Below, piece by piece: positions 43,716 to 51,876 of a stretch of DNA of 64,000 nucleotides. The translations under genes were made by a program, and so were the position numbers. The notes under the pieces are model-generated. The model was not told where the DNA came from, ran no database searches, and saw only the letters and a list, made by a program, of their open reading frames with translations. The stretch comes from Streptomyces sp. SAI-135. GTDB taxonomy: Bacteria; Actinomycetota; Actinomycetes; Streptomycetales; Streptomycetaceae. Every line of letters starts with the position of its first letter. Position 1 is the first letter of the stretch. The stretch lies in contig NZ_JARXYP010000002.1 in NCBI RefSeq assembly GCF_029893805.1, positions 2,914,001 through 2,978,000 of the forward strand, in the 5' to 3' direction.

Positions 43716-45694
43716 GTGGCCCTGCTTTCGGGATAGACACCGGTGTCAGTGGTGGAGGCTGCGGGGGCAGCGGGGGCAGCGGTCTGCGAGGAGGCGGCGG
43801 ACACGGCGCTGTTCGATGCGGCGGGTCCGACGACGGCACCCGCCGCACCGCCCTCCCCCACCACGGGTCCCGCGGCCGGCCCCCGATCCGCGGCGACGGG
43901 GCGACCGTGGTCCGGTGCCGAGGAGCGACCGTCGTCGGCAGCCGCCGAGCCGGCCGACTCGGCGGCTGCCGAACGGGGCGGGGCCGCGGAGCGAGCGTGG
44001 TCCGATGCCGCCGGACGGGCCGGGGCCACGGAGCGAGCGTGGTCCGATGCCGCCGGACGGGCCGGGGCCACGGAGCGAGCGTGGTCCGATGCCGCCGGAC
44101 GGGCCGGGGCCACGGAGCGAGCGTGGTCCGATGCCGCCGGGCGGGCCGGGGCCGCGGAGCGAGCGTGGTCCGGTACGGCCGGAGGGGCGCGGTGGGCGCT
44201 CGCCGAGTCGGCCGCGTCTGCTGCCGGGCGGGGCGGGGTTGTCGAACCGTCGTGGTGCGGAGCGCCCGCGTGAACCGGGGGCGTCAGGTCCGCGTGGTCC
44301 GGTGCGCCCGCGCGGGTCGGGGGCGTCGGGTCGGTGTGGTGCACAAGACCTGAGCGGGGTGCGGTCGTTGTCGAGCGGGACACGGTGCCCGGCCCGGCGG
44401 CAGCCATGGCCTCGCGGTACCTCGTCACCGTTCCCTCGGCCGCGCGGGCCCAGGTGAAGCGGGCGAGCACGCGTTCGCGTCCCGCCGCCCCGAGGCGGGC
44501 CCGCAGATCCGGGTCGCCCAGCAGCCGGCTCAGCGCCACCGCGAGGGCGCCGGAGTCTCCCGGCGGCACCGCGAGGCACGTCTCGCCGTCGCGGCCGGCG
44601 ACCTCGGGGATCGCGCCGCCCGTCGTGGCGACCAGCGGGGTGCCGGTCGCCATCGCCTCGGCGGCCGGAAGGGAGAAGCCCTCGTAGAGCGACGGCACGC
44701 AGGCGACCTCCGCCGAGCGGACCAGGTCGACCAGTTCGGCGTCCGAGATGCCCTTGACGAAGTCGACGGCGCCTTCGAGGCCGTAGCGCTCGATCGCGGT
44801 GGCGACCGGGCCCTCCGTGGGCCGCTTGCCCACGACGACGACATGCGCACCGGGGTGTTCCGTGCGCACCTTCGCGAGCGCCTCGACGAGGAAGACCAGA
44901 CCCTTGAGGGGGACGTCCGCGCTGGAGGTCGTGACGATCCGGCCGGGGACCACCGGCACGGCGGGATCCGGCGAGAACTGGTCCGTGTCGGCGCCGATGT
45001 GGACGACGTGGATCCGGTCGTCGCGCACGCCCAGGTGGTCGACGATCTCCTGGCGGGAGGTGCCGGAGACGGTGAGCACGGACGGCAGCCGGCGGGCCAC
45101 GCGCTTCTGCATGCGGGTGAAGGCGTACCAGCGCCGCTTGGACAGCCGCTGCTGCCAGCCCTCGGCCGCGTCCAGCTCCAACTGCCGGTCCACGGTGATG
45201 GGGTGGTGGATGGTCGTCACCAGCGGCGCGCCGACGTCGCCCAACAGGCCGTAGCCGAGCGTCTGGTTGTCGTGGATCACGTCGAACTCACCGCTGCGGG
45301 CCCGGAGATGGCGTCGGGCCCGCAGGGAGAAGGTGAGCGGCTCGGGGAAGCCGCCGGTCCACATCGTGGCGACTTCCAGGGCGTCGATCCAGTCGCGGAA
45401 CTCGTCGCGCCGCGGGGTGCGGAAGGGGTCCGGGGAGCGGTAGAGGTCCAGGCTCGGCAGCTCGGTCAGGCTCAGACCGTCGTAGCCAGGGTCGAGGACC
45501 GGGTAGGGCTGGGAGCCGATCACCTCGACGCGGTGGCCCAGGCGGGCCAGTTCGCGCGAGAGGTGCCGTACGTAGACGCCCTGGCCGCCGCAGAACGGGT
45601 TCCCTTTGTAGGTGAGGAGCGCGATACGGAGCGGTCGCTCGCCGTCGGCGGCCGGGTCCTTCGAGGGCCCGGCCTGACTGGCCTCAGCGGTCAC
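43709..45694 (-). CDS. GT4-family glycosyltransferase with long repetitive tail
   Basis: 661 residues. Residues 20-410 are a GT-B glycosyltransferase: N-terminal donor domain start LLTYKGNPFCGGQGVYVRHL, and the C-terminal retaining-enzyme motif EGFSLPAAEAMATGTP with the conserved Glu. It would transfer a sugar from a nucleotide or lipid donor at the inner face of the membrane. The final 230 residues are Ala/Pro/Ser-rich and include five near-identical 14-residue units (DHARSVAPARPAAS) from 42-bp DNA repeats. GTG at 45694. Divergent from the KstR gene, with the KstR box between; whether KstR also controls this operon is open. Confidence 0.9.
   Translation of the reverse strand: MTAEASQAGPSKDPAADGERPLRIALLTYKGNPFCGGQGVYVRHLSRELARLGHRVEVIGSQPYPVLDPGYDGLSLTELPSLDLYRSPDPFRTPRRDEFRDWIDALEVATMWTGGFPEPLTFSLRARRHLRARSGEFDVIHDNQTLGYGLLGDVGAPLVTTIHHPITVDRQLELDAAEGWQQRLSKRRWYAFTRMQKRVARRLPSVLTVSGTSRQEIVDHLGVRDDRIHVVHIGADTDQFSPDPAVPVVPGRIVTTSSADVPLKGLVFLVEALAKVRTEHPGAHVVVVGKRPTEGPVATAIERYGLEGAVDFVKGISDAELVDLVRSAEVACVPSLYEGFSLPAAEAMATGTPLVATTGGAIPEVAGRDGETCLAVPPGDSGALAVALSRLLGDPDLRARLGAAGRERVLARFTWARAAEGTVTRYREAMAAAGPGTVSRSTTTAPRSGLVHHTDPTPPTRAGAPDHADLTPPVHAGAPHHDGSTTPPRPAADAADSASAHRAPPAVPDHARSAAPARPAASDHARSVAPARPAASDHARSVAPARPAASDHARSVAPARPAASDHARSAAPPRSAAAESAGSAAADDGRSSAPDHGRPVAADRGPAAGPVVGEGGAAGAVVGPAASNSAVSAASSQTAAPAAPAASTTDTGVYPESRATC
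43977..44190 (-). repeat. 42-bp tandem repeat (about five copies)
   Basis: In-frame 42-bp units inside the glycosyltransferase gene, the central copies almost identical. They encode a 14-residue unit. The high identity indicates recent expansion or homogenisation. Confidence 0.9.
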
Positions 45695-45748
45695 TCTGGG
45701 CCCCCTTCTGCCTGCACTGTCCCGCGAGATTACGACGAGACGGTAATC

Positions 45749-45762
45749 TAGAACAAGTTTCA
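45749..45762. promoter_or_regulatory. KstR box upstream of kstR (autoregulation)
   Basis: TAGAACAAGTTTCA fits TNNAACNNGTTNNA at every defined base. It lies 160-173 bases before the kstR start and 55 bases before the glycosyltransferase start. Confidence 0.75.
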
Positions 45763-45921
45763 GACTTGATCGTTCAGGAGGCTCTGAATCTACCGGCAGG
45801 TAGGGGTCCTGTGAGCGGTGGATCAGGTGATTCACGCCACGAACGCCGCGACCGCGCCACGGCCCGGCGCCCTGCCATGCTGTGTGATCGCGAGCCCTCA
45901 CGGACTGTCACGGAAGCCAAG

Positions 45922-46557
45922 GTGGACAAGGTGGCCAAGCCGGCCGGAGTGGAAGCCAGTACCGCGCGACCCGACGCGCCACCCCTGACGGAGCGGCAGG
46001 AGGCGCGCAGGCGCCGCATCCTGCACGCGAGCGCGCAGCTGGCGAGCCGCGGCGGGTTCGACGCGGTGCAGATGCGGGAGGTCGCGGAGTCCTCGCAGGT
46101 GGCGCTCGGCACGCTCTACCGCTACTTCCCCTCCAAGATCCATCTGCTGGTCGCCACCATGCAGGACCAGCTGGAACACATGCACGGCACGCTCCGCAAG
46201 AAGCCCCCGCAGGGCGAGACGGCGGCCGAGCGGGTCGCGGAGACGCTGATGCGCGCCTTCCGTGCCCTGCAGCGCGAGCCGCACCTGGCCGACGCGATGG
46301 TCCGCGCGCTGACCTTCGCGGACCGCAGTGTGAGCCCGGAGGTCGACCAGGTCTCCCACCAGACCACGCTGATCATCCTGGACGCCATGGGACTTCAGGA
46401 CCCGACGCCCGAGCAGCTCTCCGCGGTCCGGGTCATCGAGCACACCTGGCACTCGGCCCTGATCACCTGGCTCTCGGGCCGCGCCTCCATCGCCCAGGTG
46501 AAGATCGACATCGAGACGGTCTGCCGCCTGATCGACCTCACGGAACCCCGGCCCTGA
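45922..46557 (+). CDS. kstR: KstR-family TetR repressor of steroid/cholesterol catabolism
   Basis: About 211 residues. The HTH region (RRRRILHASAQLASRGGFDA, VQMREVAESSQVALGTLYRYFPSKIHLLV) is nearly word for word that of mycobacterial KstR, and the C-terminal ligand domain keeps the ALTFADRSVSPEVDQV and WLSGRASI blocks. KstR represses steroid genes and is released by a steroid CoA thioester. Start uncertain: GTG at 45922 chosen (GGAAG upstream), with 45931 and 45811 as alternatives. Four KstR-type boxes in this window lie before catabolic units and before this gene, which strongly supports the assignment. Confidence 0.88.
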   Translation: MDKVAKPAGVEASTARPDAPPLTERQEARRRRILHASAQLASRGGFDAVQMREVAESSQVALGTLYRYFPSKIHLLVATMQDQLEHMHGTLRKKPPQGETAAERVAETLMRAFRALQREPHLADAMVRALTFADRSVSPEVDQVSHQTTLIILDAMGLQDPTPEQLSAVRVIEHTWHSALITWLSGRASIAQVKIDIETVCRLIDLTEPRP

Positions 46558-46590
46558 CGGAGCCCGGAGCGTACGCCGACAGGTGAACGA

Positions 46591-46768
46591 CCTACGAGAC
46601 GGGTTCCCTTCGCCGGGATGGTCCGGGCCAGGTCCATGGAGGTCGCCGTCGAGTCTTCCCGCTGCTCTCTGGCCTCTCAGCCCGACCGTCGACGTCGGCC
46701 CCGGCGGAAACTCTCGCATCTCGCCCGAGTCGGCTACTCCGGTCGGACTCCCTCACTCGTCTCGTAGG
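46591..46768. other. Intergenic element bounded by 11-bp inverted repeats
   Basis: CCTACGAGACG at 46591-46601 and CGTCTCGTAGG at 46758-46768 are exact inverted repeats enclosing 156 bases without a gene, between kstR and the convergent ferredoxin gene. Shorter complementary segments occur inside. It may be a structured RNA, a pair of terminators or an integration scar. Confidence 0.4.
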
Positions 46769-46832
46769 CCTACGTCCAGAGTAGAACGCCCATACGGGAA
46801 TGAAACCCCCTGAACCATGATTTTCCGGCGCT

Positions 46833-47105
46833 CTACTCCTCCGGCGGGAACACCGGCTCCCCGCTCCCCAGGAGCGTGATCATGATGGCCTCGACCGGGC
46901 AGTTCTCGGCCGCCGCCAGGATCCTCTCGTTGGCGTCGGTCTCCCGGTCGGCGGGGTGGGACTGGCGGGCCGTGTCCAGGCGGAAGCCGTCGGGGGCGGC
47001 GTGCACGCACTGGGCGGAGCCGATGCACAGGGAGCGGTCCACCTCGACGCGCCAGCGGTCTGCCGACCGCACGCCCGACTCCGCTCGCGCGGGATGCACC
47101 TCCAT
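46833..47105 (-). CDS. 3Fe-4S ferredoxin (P450-type, FdxD-like)
   Basis: 90 residues, with a short N-terminal extension. Cluster motif CIGSAQC (Cys at about 27 and 33; the second position of the classical 4Fe-4S motif is replaced, as in 3Fe-4S ferredoxins) and a distant Cys in ENCPVEAI. Such ferredoxins feed electrons to cytochrome P450s; a KstR-controlled 3Fe-4S ferredoxin (FdxD) is known in mycobacteria. Starts 4 bp after the aldehyde dehydrogenase stop, in one operon. Likely partner of the CYP125-like P450 16 kb away. Confidence 0.9.
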   Translation of the reverse strand: MEVHPARAESGVRSADRWRVEVDRSLCIGSAQCVHAAPDGFRLDTARQSHPADRETDANERILAAAENCPVEAIMITLLGSGEPVFPPEE

Positions 47106-47109
47106 CCGC

Positions 47110-48567
47110 TCACGCCTCCCAGCCGGCCGGAAGATGGATCATCTTGTGCTCCAGGTACTCGCCGTATCCCTCCGGGCCGAACTCCCGTCCCAGGCCGGAG
47201 TTCTTGTAGCCGCCGAAGGGGCCGAGCATGTCGAGGCTGAAGGTGTTGACGGAGTAGGTGCCGGTACGGACCTGGCGGGCCACCTCGATGCCGCGTTCCA
47301 CGTCGGCCGTCCACACGCTGCCGGAGAGGCCGTAGTCCGAGTCGTTGGCGATCTTCACGGCCTCGGTCTCGTCACCGTAGGGCAGCAGGCAGATCACGGG
47401 GCCGAAGATCTCCTCCCGGGCGATCCGCATGGAGTTGTCGACGTCCCCGAAGAGCGTCGGCTCCACGTACCAGCCGCGGTCCAGGCCGGCCGGACGCCCG
47501 CCGCCGGTGAGGATCTTCGCGCCCTCCTCCTGGCCGATCCTGATGTAGTCGAGGTTGCGGCGCTGCTGGCGTTCGGCGACCAGGGGGCCGACCTGGGTGG
47601 CCGGGTCGAGCGGGTCGCCGACGACCAGGGAACTCGCCGCCGCGGCCAGGGCTTCGGCGAACTCGTCGTAGCGGGAGCGCGGGAGCAGGATGCGGGTCTG
47701 GGCCACACAGGCCTGCCCATTGTTCATCCAGGCGGACGGGACGATCCCGGCGACGGCCGCCTCCACGTCCGCGTCCGGCAGGACGACCGCGGCCGACTTC
47801 CCGCCCAACTCCAGTGTCACGCGGGTGAGGTTGCGGGCGGCGACCTCCATCACGCGCTTGCCCGCCCCCACCGAACCGGTGAAGGAGACCTTGTCGATCC
47901 CCGGATGCCCGACCAGGTACTCGCTCACCTCGCGGTCGGCCGGGAGGATGGACAGCACGCCCTCGGGAAGTCCGGCCTCCCTGGTGATCTCGGCCAGGAT
48001 GTACGCGTCCAGCGGCGACTCGGGCGACGGCTTGAGCACCACCGTGCAGCCGGTGAGCAGCGCGGGCGCGAGCTTGGCGGCGGCGACGAACTGCGGGACG
48101 TTCCAGGGCACCACGGCGGCCACGACCCCCACCGGTTCACGGCGGACGAGGATGCGGCCGAGGACTCCGTCGCGCCGCTCCTCGTAGGTGAAGTTCCGGG
48201 CGACGGTGATCGCCGAGTCCCAGACCATCATCGCGCCCAGGGCCTGCGCGAGGACGCTCCAGGAGTAGGGGGAGCCGTTCTCGGAGGAGATCACGCGGGC
48301 GATCTCCTCGTGCCGTACCGCGATGGCGTCCTTGATCCTGGTGACGACCTCGATGCGCTCGTCGAGCGTCATCCGCGGCCAGGGGCCCTCGTCGAAGGCG
48401 GTGCGGGCGGCGGCGACGGCCGCGTCCACGTCCGCCCGGGAGGCATGCGGCACCCGTCCGATGACCTCCTGGGTGTGCGGGGAGATCACCTCGATGACGT
48501 CCTCGCCCAGGGGGTCGGTCAACTCCCCGCCGATGAACAGCTGTCCGTGTTCCACGAGCTCGGTCAT
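47110..48567 (-). CDS. NAD(P)-dependent aldehyde dehydrogenase
   Basis: 485 residues, full length. VVPWNVPQFVAAAKLAPAL near 150, FTGSVGAGKRV (cofactor), LELGGKSAAVV with catalytic Glu near 250, and NNGQACVAQTR with catalytic Cys near 285. Oxidises an aldehyde to acid; with the neighbouring ferredoxin and the KstR box it may act on a steroid side-chain aldehyde, though this is inferred. ATG at 48567 with GGGAGG upstream. Divergent from the MBL gene; the shared region holds a KstR-like box and another palindrome. Confidence 0.93.
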   Translation of the reverse strand: MTELVEHGQLFIGGELTDPLGEDVIEVISPHTQEVIGRVPHASRADVDAAVAAARTAFDEGPWPRMTLDERIEVVTRIKDAIAVRHEEIARVISSENGSPYSWSVLAQALGAMMVWDSAITVARNFTYEERRDGVLGRILVRREPVGVVAAVVPWNVPQFVAAAKLAPALLTGCTVVLKPSPESPLDAYILAEITREAGLPEGVLSILPADREVSEYLVGHPGIDKVSFTGSVGAGKRVMEVAARNLTRVTLELGGKSAAVVLPDADVEAAVAGIVPSAWMNNGQACVAQTRILLPRSRYDEFAEALAAAASSLVVGDPLDPATQVGPLVAERQQRRNLDYIRIGQEEGAKILTGGGRPAGLDRGWYVEPTLFGDVDNSMRIAREEIFGPVICLLPYGDETEAVKIANDSDYGLSGSVWTADVERGIEVARQVRTGTYSVNTFSLDMLGPFGGYKNSGLGREFGPEGYGEYLEHKMIHLPAGWEA

Positions 48568-48593
48568 GGCGAACGCCTCCCAGGGGCGGCTTG

Positions 48594-48630
48594 CTGACGA
48601 ACCATCAGATACGGAACTGATACCAGTTCC
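48594..48630 (-). promoter_or_regulatory. Palindromes in the aldehyde dehydrogenase promoter
   Basis: GGAACTGATACCAGTTCC (48613-48630) is a perfect inverted repeat with 7-bp arms; next to it CTGACGAACCATCAG (48594-48608) is an imperfect one. They lie 27-63 bases upstream of the aldehyde dehydrogenase start and differ from the KstR motif, so a second regulator is possible. Confidence 0.5.
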
Positions 48631-48686
48631 ACTCCGAGGAGTCCACGGGCCGTGCGTCGCGCGCATTGGTGACCTCGGGCTACCGT

Positions 48687-48700
48687 CGAAACCCGTTCTA
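48687..48700. promoter_or_regulatory. KstR-like box between aldehyde dehydrogenase and MBL genes
   Basis: CGAAACCCGTTCTA fits TNNAACNNGTTNNA except for the first base, and continues into GTT as in the strongest mycobacterial sites (GTTCTAGTT half-site intact). Confidence 0.65.
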
Positions 48701-48735
48701 GTTATAGTGGCCGGAACGCGGTGATTGGGGAGCTC

Positions 48736-49761
48736 ATGGCGCAGGTGCACGACCATGGTGGAGGCGTCCGGTCCGTCCAGGTGCCCATCCCCGACAACCC
48801 CCTCGGCCACACGCTCGTCTACGTCGTCGACACCGACCGGGGTCCGGTGCTGGTGGACACCGGCTGGGACGACCCGGCCTCCTGGGACACCCTCGCCGAG
48901 GGGCTGACGGCGTGCGGGACCGACGTCGGCGAGATCCACGGCGTCGTCATCACCCACCACCACCCCGACCACCACGGCCTCTCCGGGCAGGTCCGCGAGG
49001 TCTCCGGCGCCTGGATCGCGATGCACGCGGCGGACTCCGCGATCGTGCGGCGCACCCGGGAGACCCGGGCCGAGCGCTGGTTCACCTACATGACGGCCAA
49101 GCTGGTGGCCGCGGGCGCCCCCGAGGAACACGTGGCCCCTCTGCGCACCGCCCGCCGTCGCCGACTCCCGGGCTTCTCCCCCGCGTTGCCCGACCGCGAG
49201 ATCGTCCCCGGCGAACTCCTCGACCTCCCCGGCCGCAGGCTCCGGGCGATCTGGACGCCCGGACACACGCCGGGTCACGTGTGCCTGCACCTGGAGGAGG
49301 AGCACCCGGAGCAACTCCCTGGCCGCGGACGCCTGTTCTCCGGCGACCACCTGCTCCCCGAGATCACCCCGCACATCGGCCTGTACGAGGACCCCGACGA
49401 CGCCACCGTCACCGACCCCCTCGGCGACTACCTCGACTCCCTGGAGCGCATCGGCCGCCTCGCCCCCGCCGAGGTGCTCCCGGCCCACCAGCACGTCTTC
49501 ACCGACGCGAGCGCCCGGGTCCGGGAACTGCTCGACCACCACGAGGAACGCCTCACCGACCTGCGCTCCCTCCTCGCCGAGCCCCTCACCCCCTGGCAGC
49601 TCGCCGAGCGCATGGAGTGGAACCGGCCGTGGGACCAGATCCCCTACGGATCACGGAACATCGCGGTCTCGGAGGCCGAGGCGCATCTGCGGCGGCTGGT
49701 GAAGCTGGGGCGGGCGGAGGCGGTGCCGGGGAGCGATCCGGTGACGTACGTGGCGGCCTGA
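48736..49761 (+). CDS. Metallo-beta-lactamase-fold hydrolase
   Basis: 341 residues. Metal motif THHHPDHHG (HxHxDH) near residue 80, later TPGHTPGH and the metal Asp/His segments FSGDHL and PAHQHVF; C-terminal winged-helix-like region (LTPWQLAERMEW). Similar to LACTB2/hydroxyacylglutathione hydrolase-like enzymes that open lactones or cleave thioesters. ATG at 48736 chosen because GGGGAG precedes it closely; a GTG at 48721 is possible. Placed next to a KstR-like box, so it may belong to the steroid regulon, perhaps as a CoA thioesterase. Confidence 0.9.
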   Translation: MAQVHDHGGGVRSVQVPIPDNPLGHTLVYVVDTDRGPVLVDTGWDDPASWDTLAEGLTACGTDVGEIHGVVITHHHPDHHGLSGQVREVSGAWIAMHAADSAIVRRTRETRAERWFTYMTAKLVAAGAPEEHVAPLRTARRRRLPGFSPALPDREIVPGELLDLPGRRLRAIWTPGHTPGHVCLHLEEEHPEQLPGRGRLFSGDHLLPEITPHIGLYEDPDDATVTDPLGDYLDSLERIGRLAPAEVLPAHQHVFTDASARVRELLDHHEERLTDLRSLLAEPLTPWQLAERMEWNRPWDQIPYGSRNIAVSEAEAHLRRLVKLGRAEAVPGSDPVTYVAA

Positions 49762-49814
49762 GGGCACGGGCGGCTCCGCACAGGCGACTCCCAGGCACTT
49801 CCCTACGGGCGAGT

Positions 49815-49935
49815 ACAGTGGCCAGGTCGTCATCACACCCGTACGGGGGAAAGCCGGTGCAATTCCGGCGCTGACCCGCAACCGTGAACCGCCTCCCAGG
49901 GCGGTGAGCCGGACTGCCCCGCACGGTTCGTGACC
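49815..49935 (+). promoter_or_regulatory. Cobalamin (B12) riboswitch
   Basis: Diagnostic elements in order: GGGGGAAAGCCGGTGCAATT (49845-49864, the P3-P4 junction of cobalamin aptamers), CCGGCGCTGACCCGCAACCG (49865-49884), and the B12 box AGCCGGACTGCCCC (49907-49920), followed by a GC-rich stretch reaching the ribosome site (GGGAGAAGG at 50034-50041). It sits 120-230 bases before the start of a five-gene operon with a full ECF transporter. Binding of cobalamin should shut off expression. The rest of the 292-bp gap shows nothing else. Confidence 0.93.
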
Positions 49936-50053
49936 GGCTCACGCGCATCGGCGACCGGCCGGTGCGGGCACCGTCGAGGTATACGGAGCCGAGCCGCCCG
50001 GGGGTCCTCCCGCGCTGCCCGGCTCTCCGCAGGGAGAAGGGCATCCGCCGATC

Positions 50054-51229
50054 ATGAACGTCCGCCGCAGCGCCGCCGTCCTGGCCGCCACCGTCGTGAT
50101 CGGCACGGCCGCACCCGCCGTCGCCGCCTCACCGTCCCCCTCGCCGTCCCTGCCCGCGGGGCTGTACGGCAGCGGCGACCCCACCTACGACGGGGTCTGG
50201 CGGCAGTCGTTCGCGCTCATCGCCCTGCACCGGGCGCACACGGAGCCCGCGGCCGCGGCCGTCGACTGGCTGGCCGGGCAGCAGTGCGAGAGCGGGGCGT
50301 TCCCGGCGTTCCGGGCGAACCCGGCCAAGGCCTGCGACGCCAAGCTGATGGTCGACACCAACAGCACGGCCGCGGCCGCCCAGGCCCTGTCCGCGGTCGG
50401 CGGACACGGCACCGCGGTCACGAAGGCGGTGAACTGGCTGAAGTCCGTCCAGAACAAGGACGGCGGCTGGGGCTTCACCCCGGGCGGCGCCAGCGACGCC
50501 AACTCGACGTCCGTGGTCATCGGCGCGCTCGCCACCCAGGACGTCCCCGTCCCGAAGGTCCGCGCCGGCGCGCAGTCGCCCTACGACGCCCTGCTGAGGC
50601 TGTCCCTGCCGTGTGCCGACGGAGGCGCGTTCGCCTATCAGCCGGACAAGAAGGGCAAGCTCACCGCCAACGCGGACGCGACGGCGGCGGCCGTCGTCGC
50701 CGCGCGCGGAGCGGGACCGCTGACGGCGAAGGCCGGCGCCCCGAGCGAGAGCACCTGCGCCGACGCACCGGACCTCACCCCCGCGAGGGCCGCGGCCAAC
50801 GGAGCCTCCTTCCTCGCCGAGGAGGTCGCGAAGGACGGCTACCTGAAGTCCGCCCTCCCCGGTGCCGGGAACCAGCCCGACCACGGCAACACGGCGGACG
50901 CCGTCGTCGCACTCGCCGTACAGGGCGGTCCCCAGGCCGCCCGCAAGCCCCTGGCGTGGCTGGAGCGGAACTCCGCGAAGTGGGCCCGGCAGAACGGCCC
51001 GGCGGCCTACGCCCAGCTGATCCTCGCCGCCGAGGCGGCCGGCGCCGACCCGGGCGACTTCGGCGGCACGGACCTGGTGAAGCAGCTGACCGCGACGGGA
51101 CCGGCGACGGAAACCGCGTCCCAGGACGACTCCGGCACCTCCGTCTGGTGGATGGTCGGCACGGGTCTCGCCGCCGGCGCGGGCATCGGTTTCCTGCTCA
51201 GCAGCCGCAACAGGAGGAAGCAGCCGTGA
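50054..51229 (+). CDS. Secreted toroid protein, putative cobalamin-capture (intrinsic factor alpha-like)
   Basis: 391 residues. Signal peptide (MNVRRSAAVLAATVVIGTAA, cut near AVAAS), then prenyltransferase/squalene-oxidase repeats: YDGVWRQSFALIALHRA, LAGQQCESGAFPAF, LKSVQNKDGGWGFTPGG, SSVDANST-like turns, and a C-terminal anchor (VWWMVGTGLAAGAGIGFLL followed by RNRRK). The alpha domain of mammalian intrinsic factor and transcobalamin has the same toroid fold. First gene behind the B12 riboswitch and ahead of ECF transporter genes, so a surface corrinoid-binding role is a reasonable inference, not proven. ATG at 50054 with GGGAGAAGG upstream; GTGA overlap with the next gene. Confidence 0.85.
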   Translation: MNVRRSAAVLAATVVIGTAAPAVAASPSPSPSLPAGLYGSGDPTYDGVWRQSFALIALHRAHTEPAAAAVDWLAGQQCESGAFPAFRANPAKACDAKLMVDTNSTAAAAQALSAVGGHGTAVTKAVNWLKSVQNKDGGWGFTPGGASDANSTSVVIGALATQDVPVPKVRAGAQSPYDALLRLSLPCADGGAFAYQPDKKGKLTANADATAAAVVAARGAGPLTAKAGAPSESTCADAPDLTPARAAANGASFLAEEVAKDGYLKSALPGAGNQPDHGNTADAVVALAVQGGPQAARKPLAWLERNSAKWARQNGPAAYAQLILAAEAAGADPGDFGGTDLVKQLTATGPATETASQDDSGTSVWWMVGTGLAAGAGIGFLLSSRNRRKQP

Positions 51230-51876
51230 CGACCCGTCGGGCGGTCCTCCTCTCCCTCCTGGCCGGCCTCCTCCTGACCGTGGCGAGCCCGGCCCACGCG
51301 ACGGGCTACCGCTACTGGTCCTTCTGGGACCGCACCGGGGCGACCTGGACCTACGCCACCCAGGGCCCCTCGACCACCGTCCCCTCCGACGGTGACGTCC
51401 AGGGTTTCCGCTTCGCGGTGAGCGAGGACTCGGCGGACGCCGACAAGCCCCGCGGGACCGCGTCGTTCTCGGCGATCTGCGCGGACACGCCCGCGCGGGA
51501 CGGCCGTAAGCGGGTGGCCCTGGTCCTCGACTTCGGTACGGCGTCGGACGCCCCGGCCGGCGAGACACCCCCGGCGGGCCGCACCGCGTGCGCGTCGGTG
51601 CCCCGGGACGCGACCACGGCGGAGGCTCTGGCGTCGGTCGCCGAACCCCTCCGGTACAACGCGAACGCCCTGTTGTGCGCGGTCTCCGGGTATCCGCGGA
51701 CGGGGTGCGGGGAGCCGGTCGCGGAGAAGGGGACCGGTTCGGAGAAGGGGACCGGTTCGGAGAAGAACACGTCGGGCTCCGGCCCGTCCGTGGGCCTGTT
51801 CGCCGGGGCGGGGGCGGTCGCTGTCCTGGGCGCGGCGGCGGTGTGGCAGGCGAGGCGGCGCAGGAATGCCCCGTAG
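51226..51876 (+). CDS. SCO2322-family secreted membrane-anchored protein
   Basis: 216 residues. Signal peptide (LLSLLAGLLLTVASPAHA), a beta-rich extracellular domain starting YRYWSFWDRTGATWTYATQG with three cysteines (AICAD, TACASV, LLCAV, CGEP), a repeat linker (two copies of EKGTGS, then EKNTSG) and a C-terminal anchor (VGLFAGAGAVAVLGAAAVW then RRRR). Family function unknown. The segment VPRDATTAEALASV and the overall size recall DUF4430/intrinsic factor beta domains, a weak similarity. GTG at 51226 overlaps the preceding stop; AGGAGG at 51212. Confidence 0.88.
   Translation: MTTRRAVLLSLLAGLLLTVASPAHATGYRYWSFWDRTGATWTYATQGPSTTVPSDGDVQGFRFAVSEDSADADKPRGTASFSAICADTPARDGRKRVALVLDFGTASDAPAGETPPAGRTACASVPRDATTAEALASVAEPLRYNANALLCAVSGYPRTGCGEPVAEKGTGSEKGTGSEKNTSGSGPSVGLFAGAGAVAVLGAAAVWQARRRRNAP

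Noticed and set aside
41914..43848. A 644-residue reading of the toroid protein
   Set aside because: The upstream part is the methyltransferase gene in another frame; the GTG at 42984 with GTGA overlap is the real start.
43977..44190. Regular repeats that could be taken for a CRISPR array
   Set aside because: The 42-bp units are contiguous, in frame and lack spacers; they encode a protein repeat.
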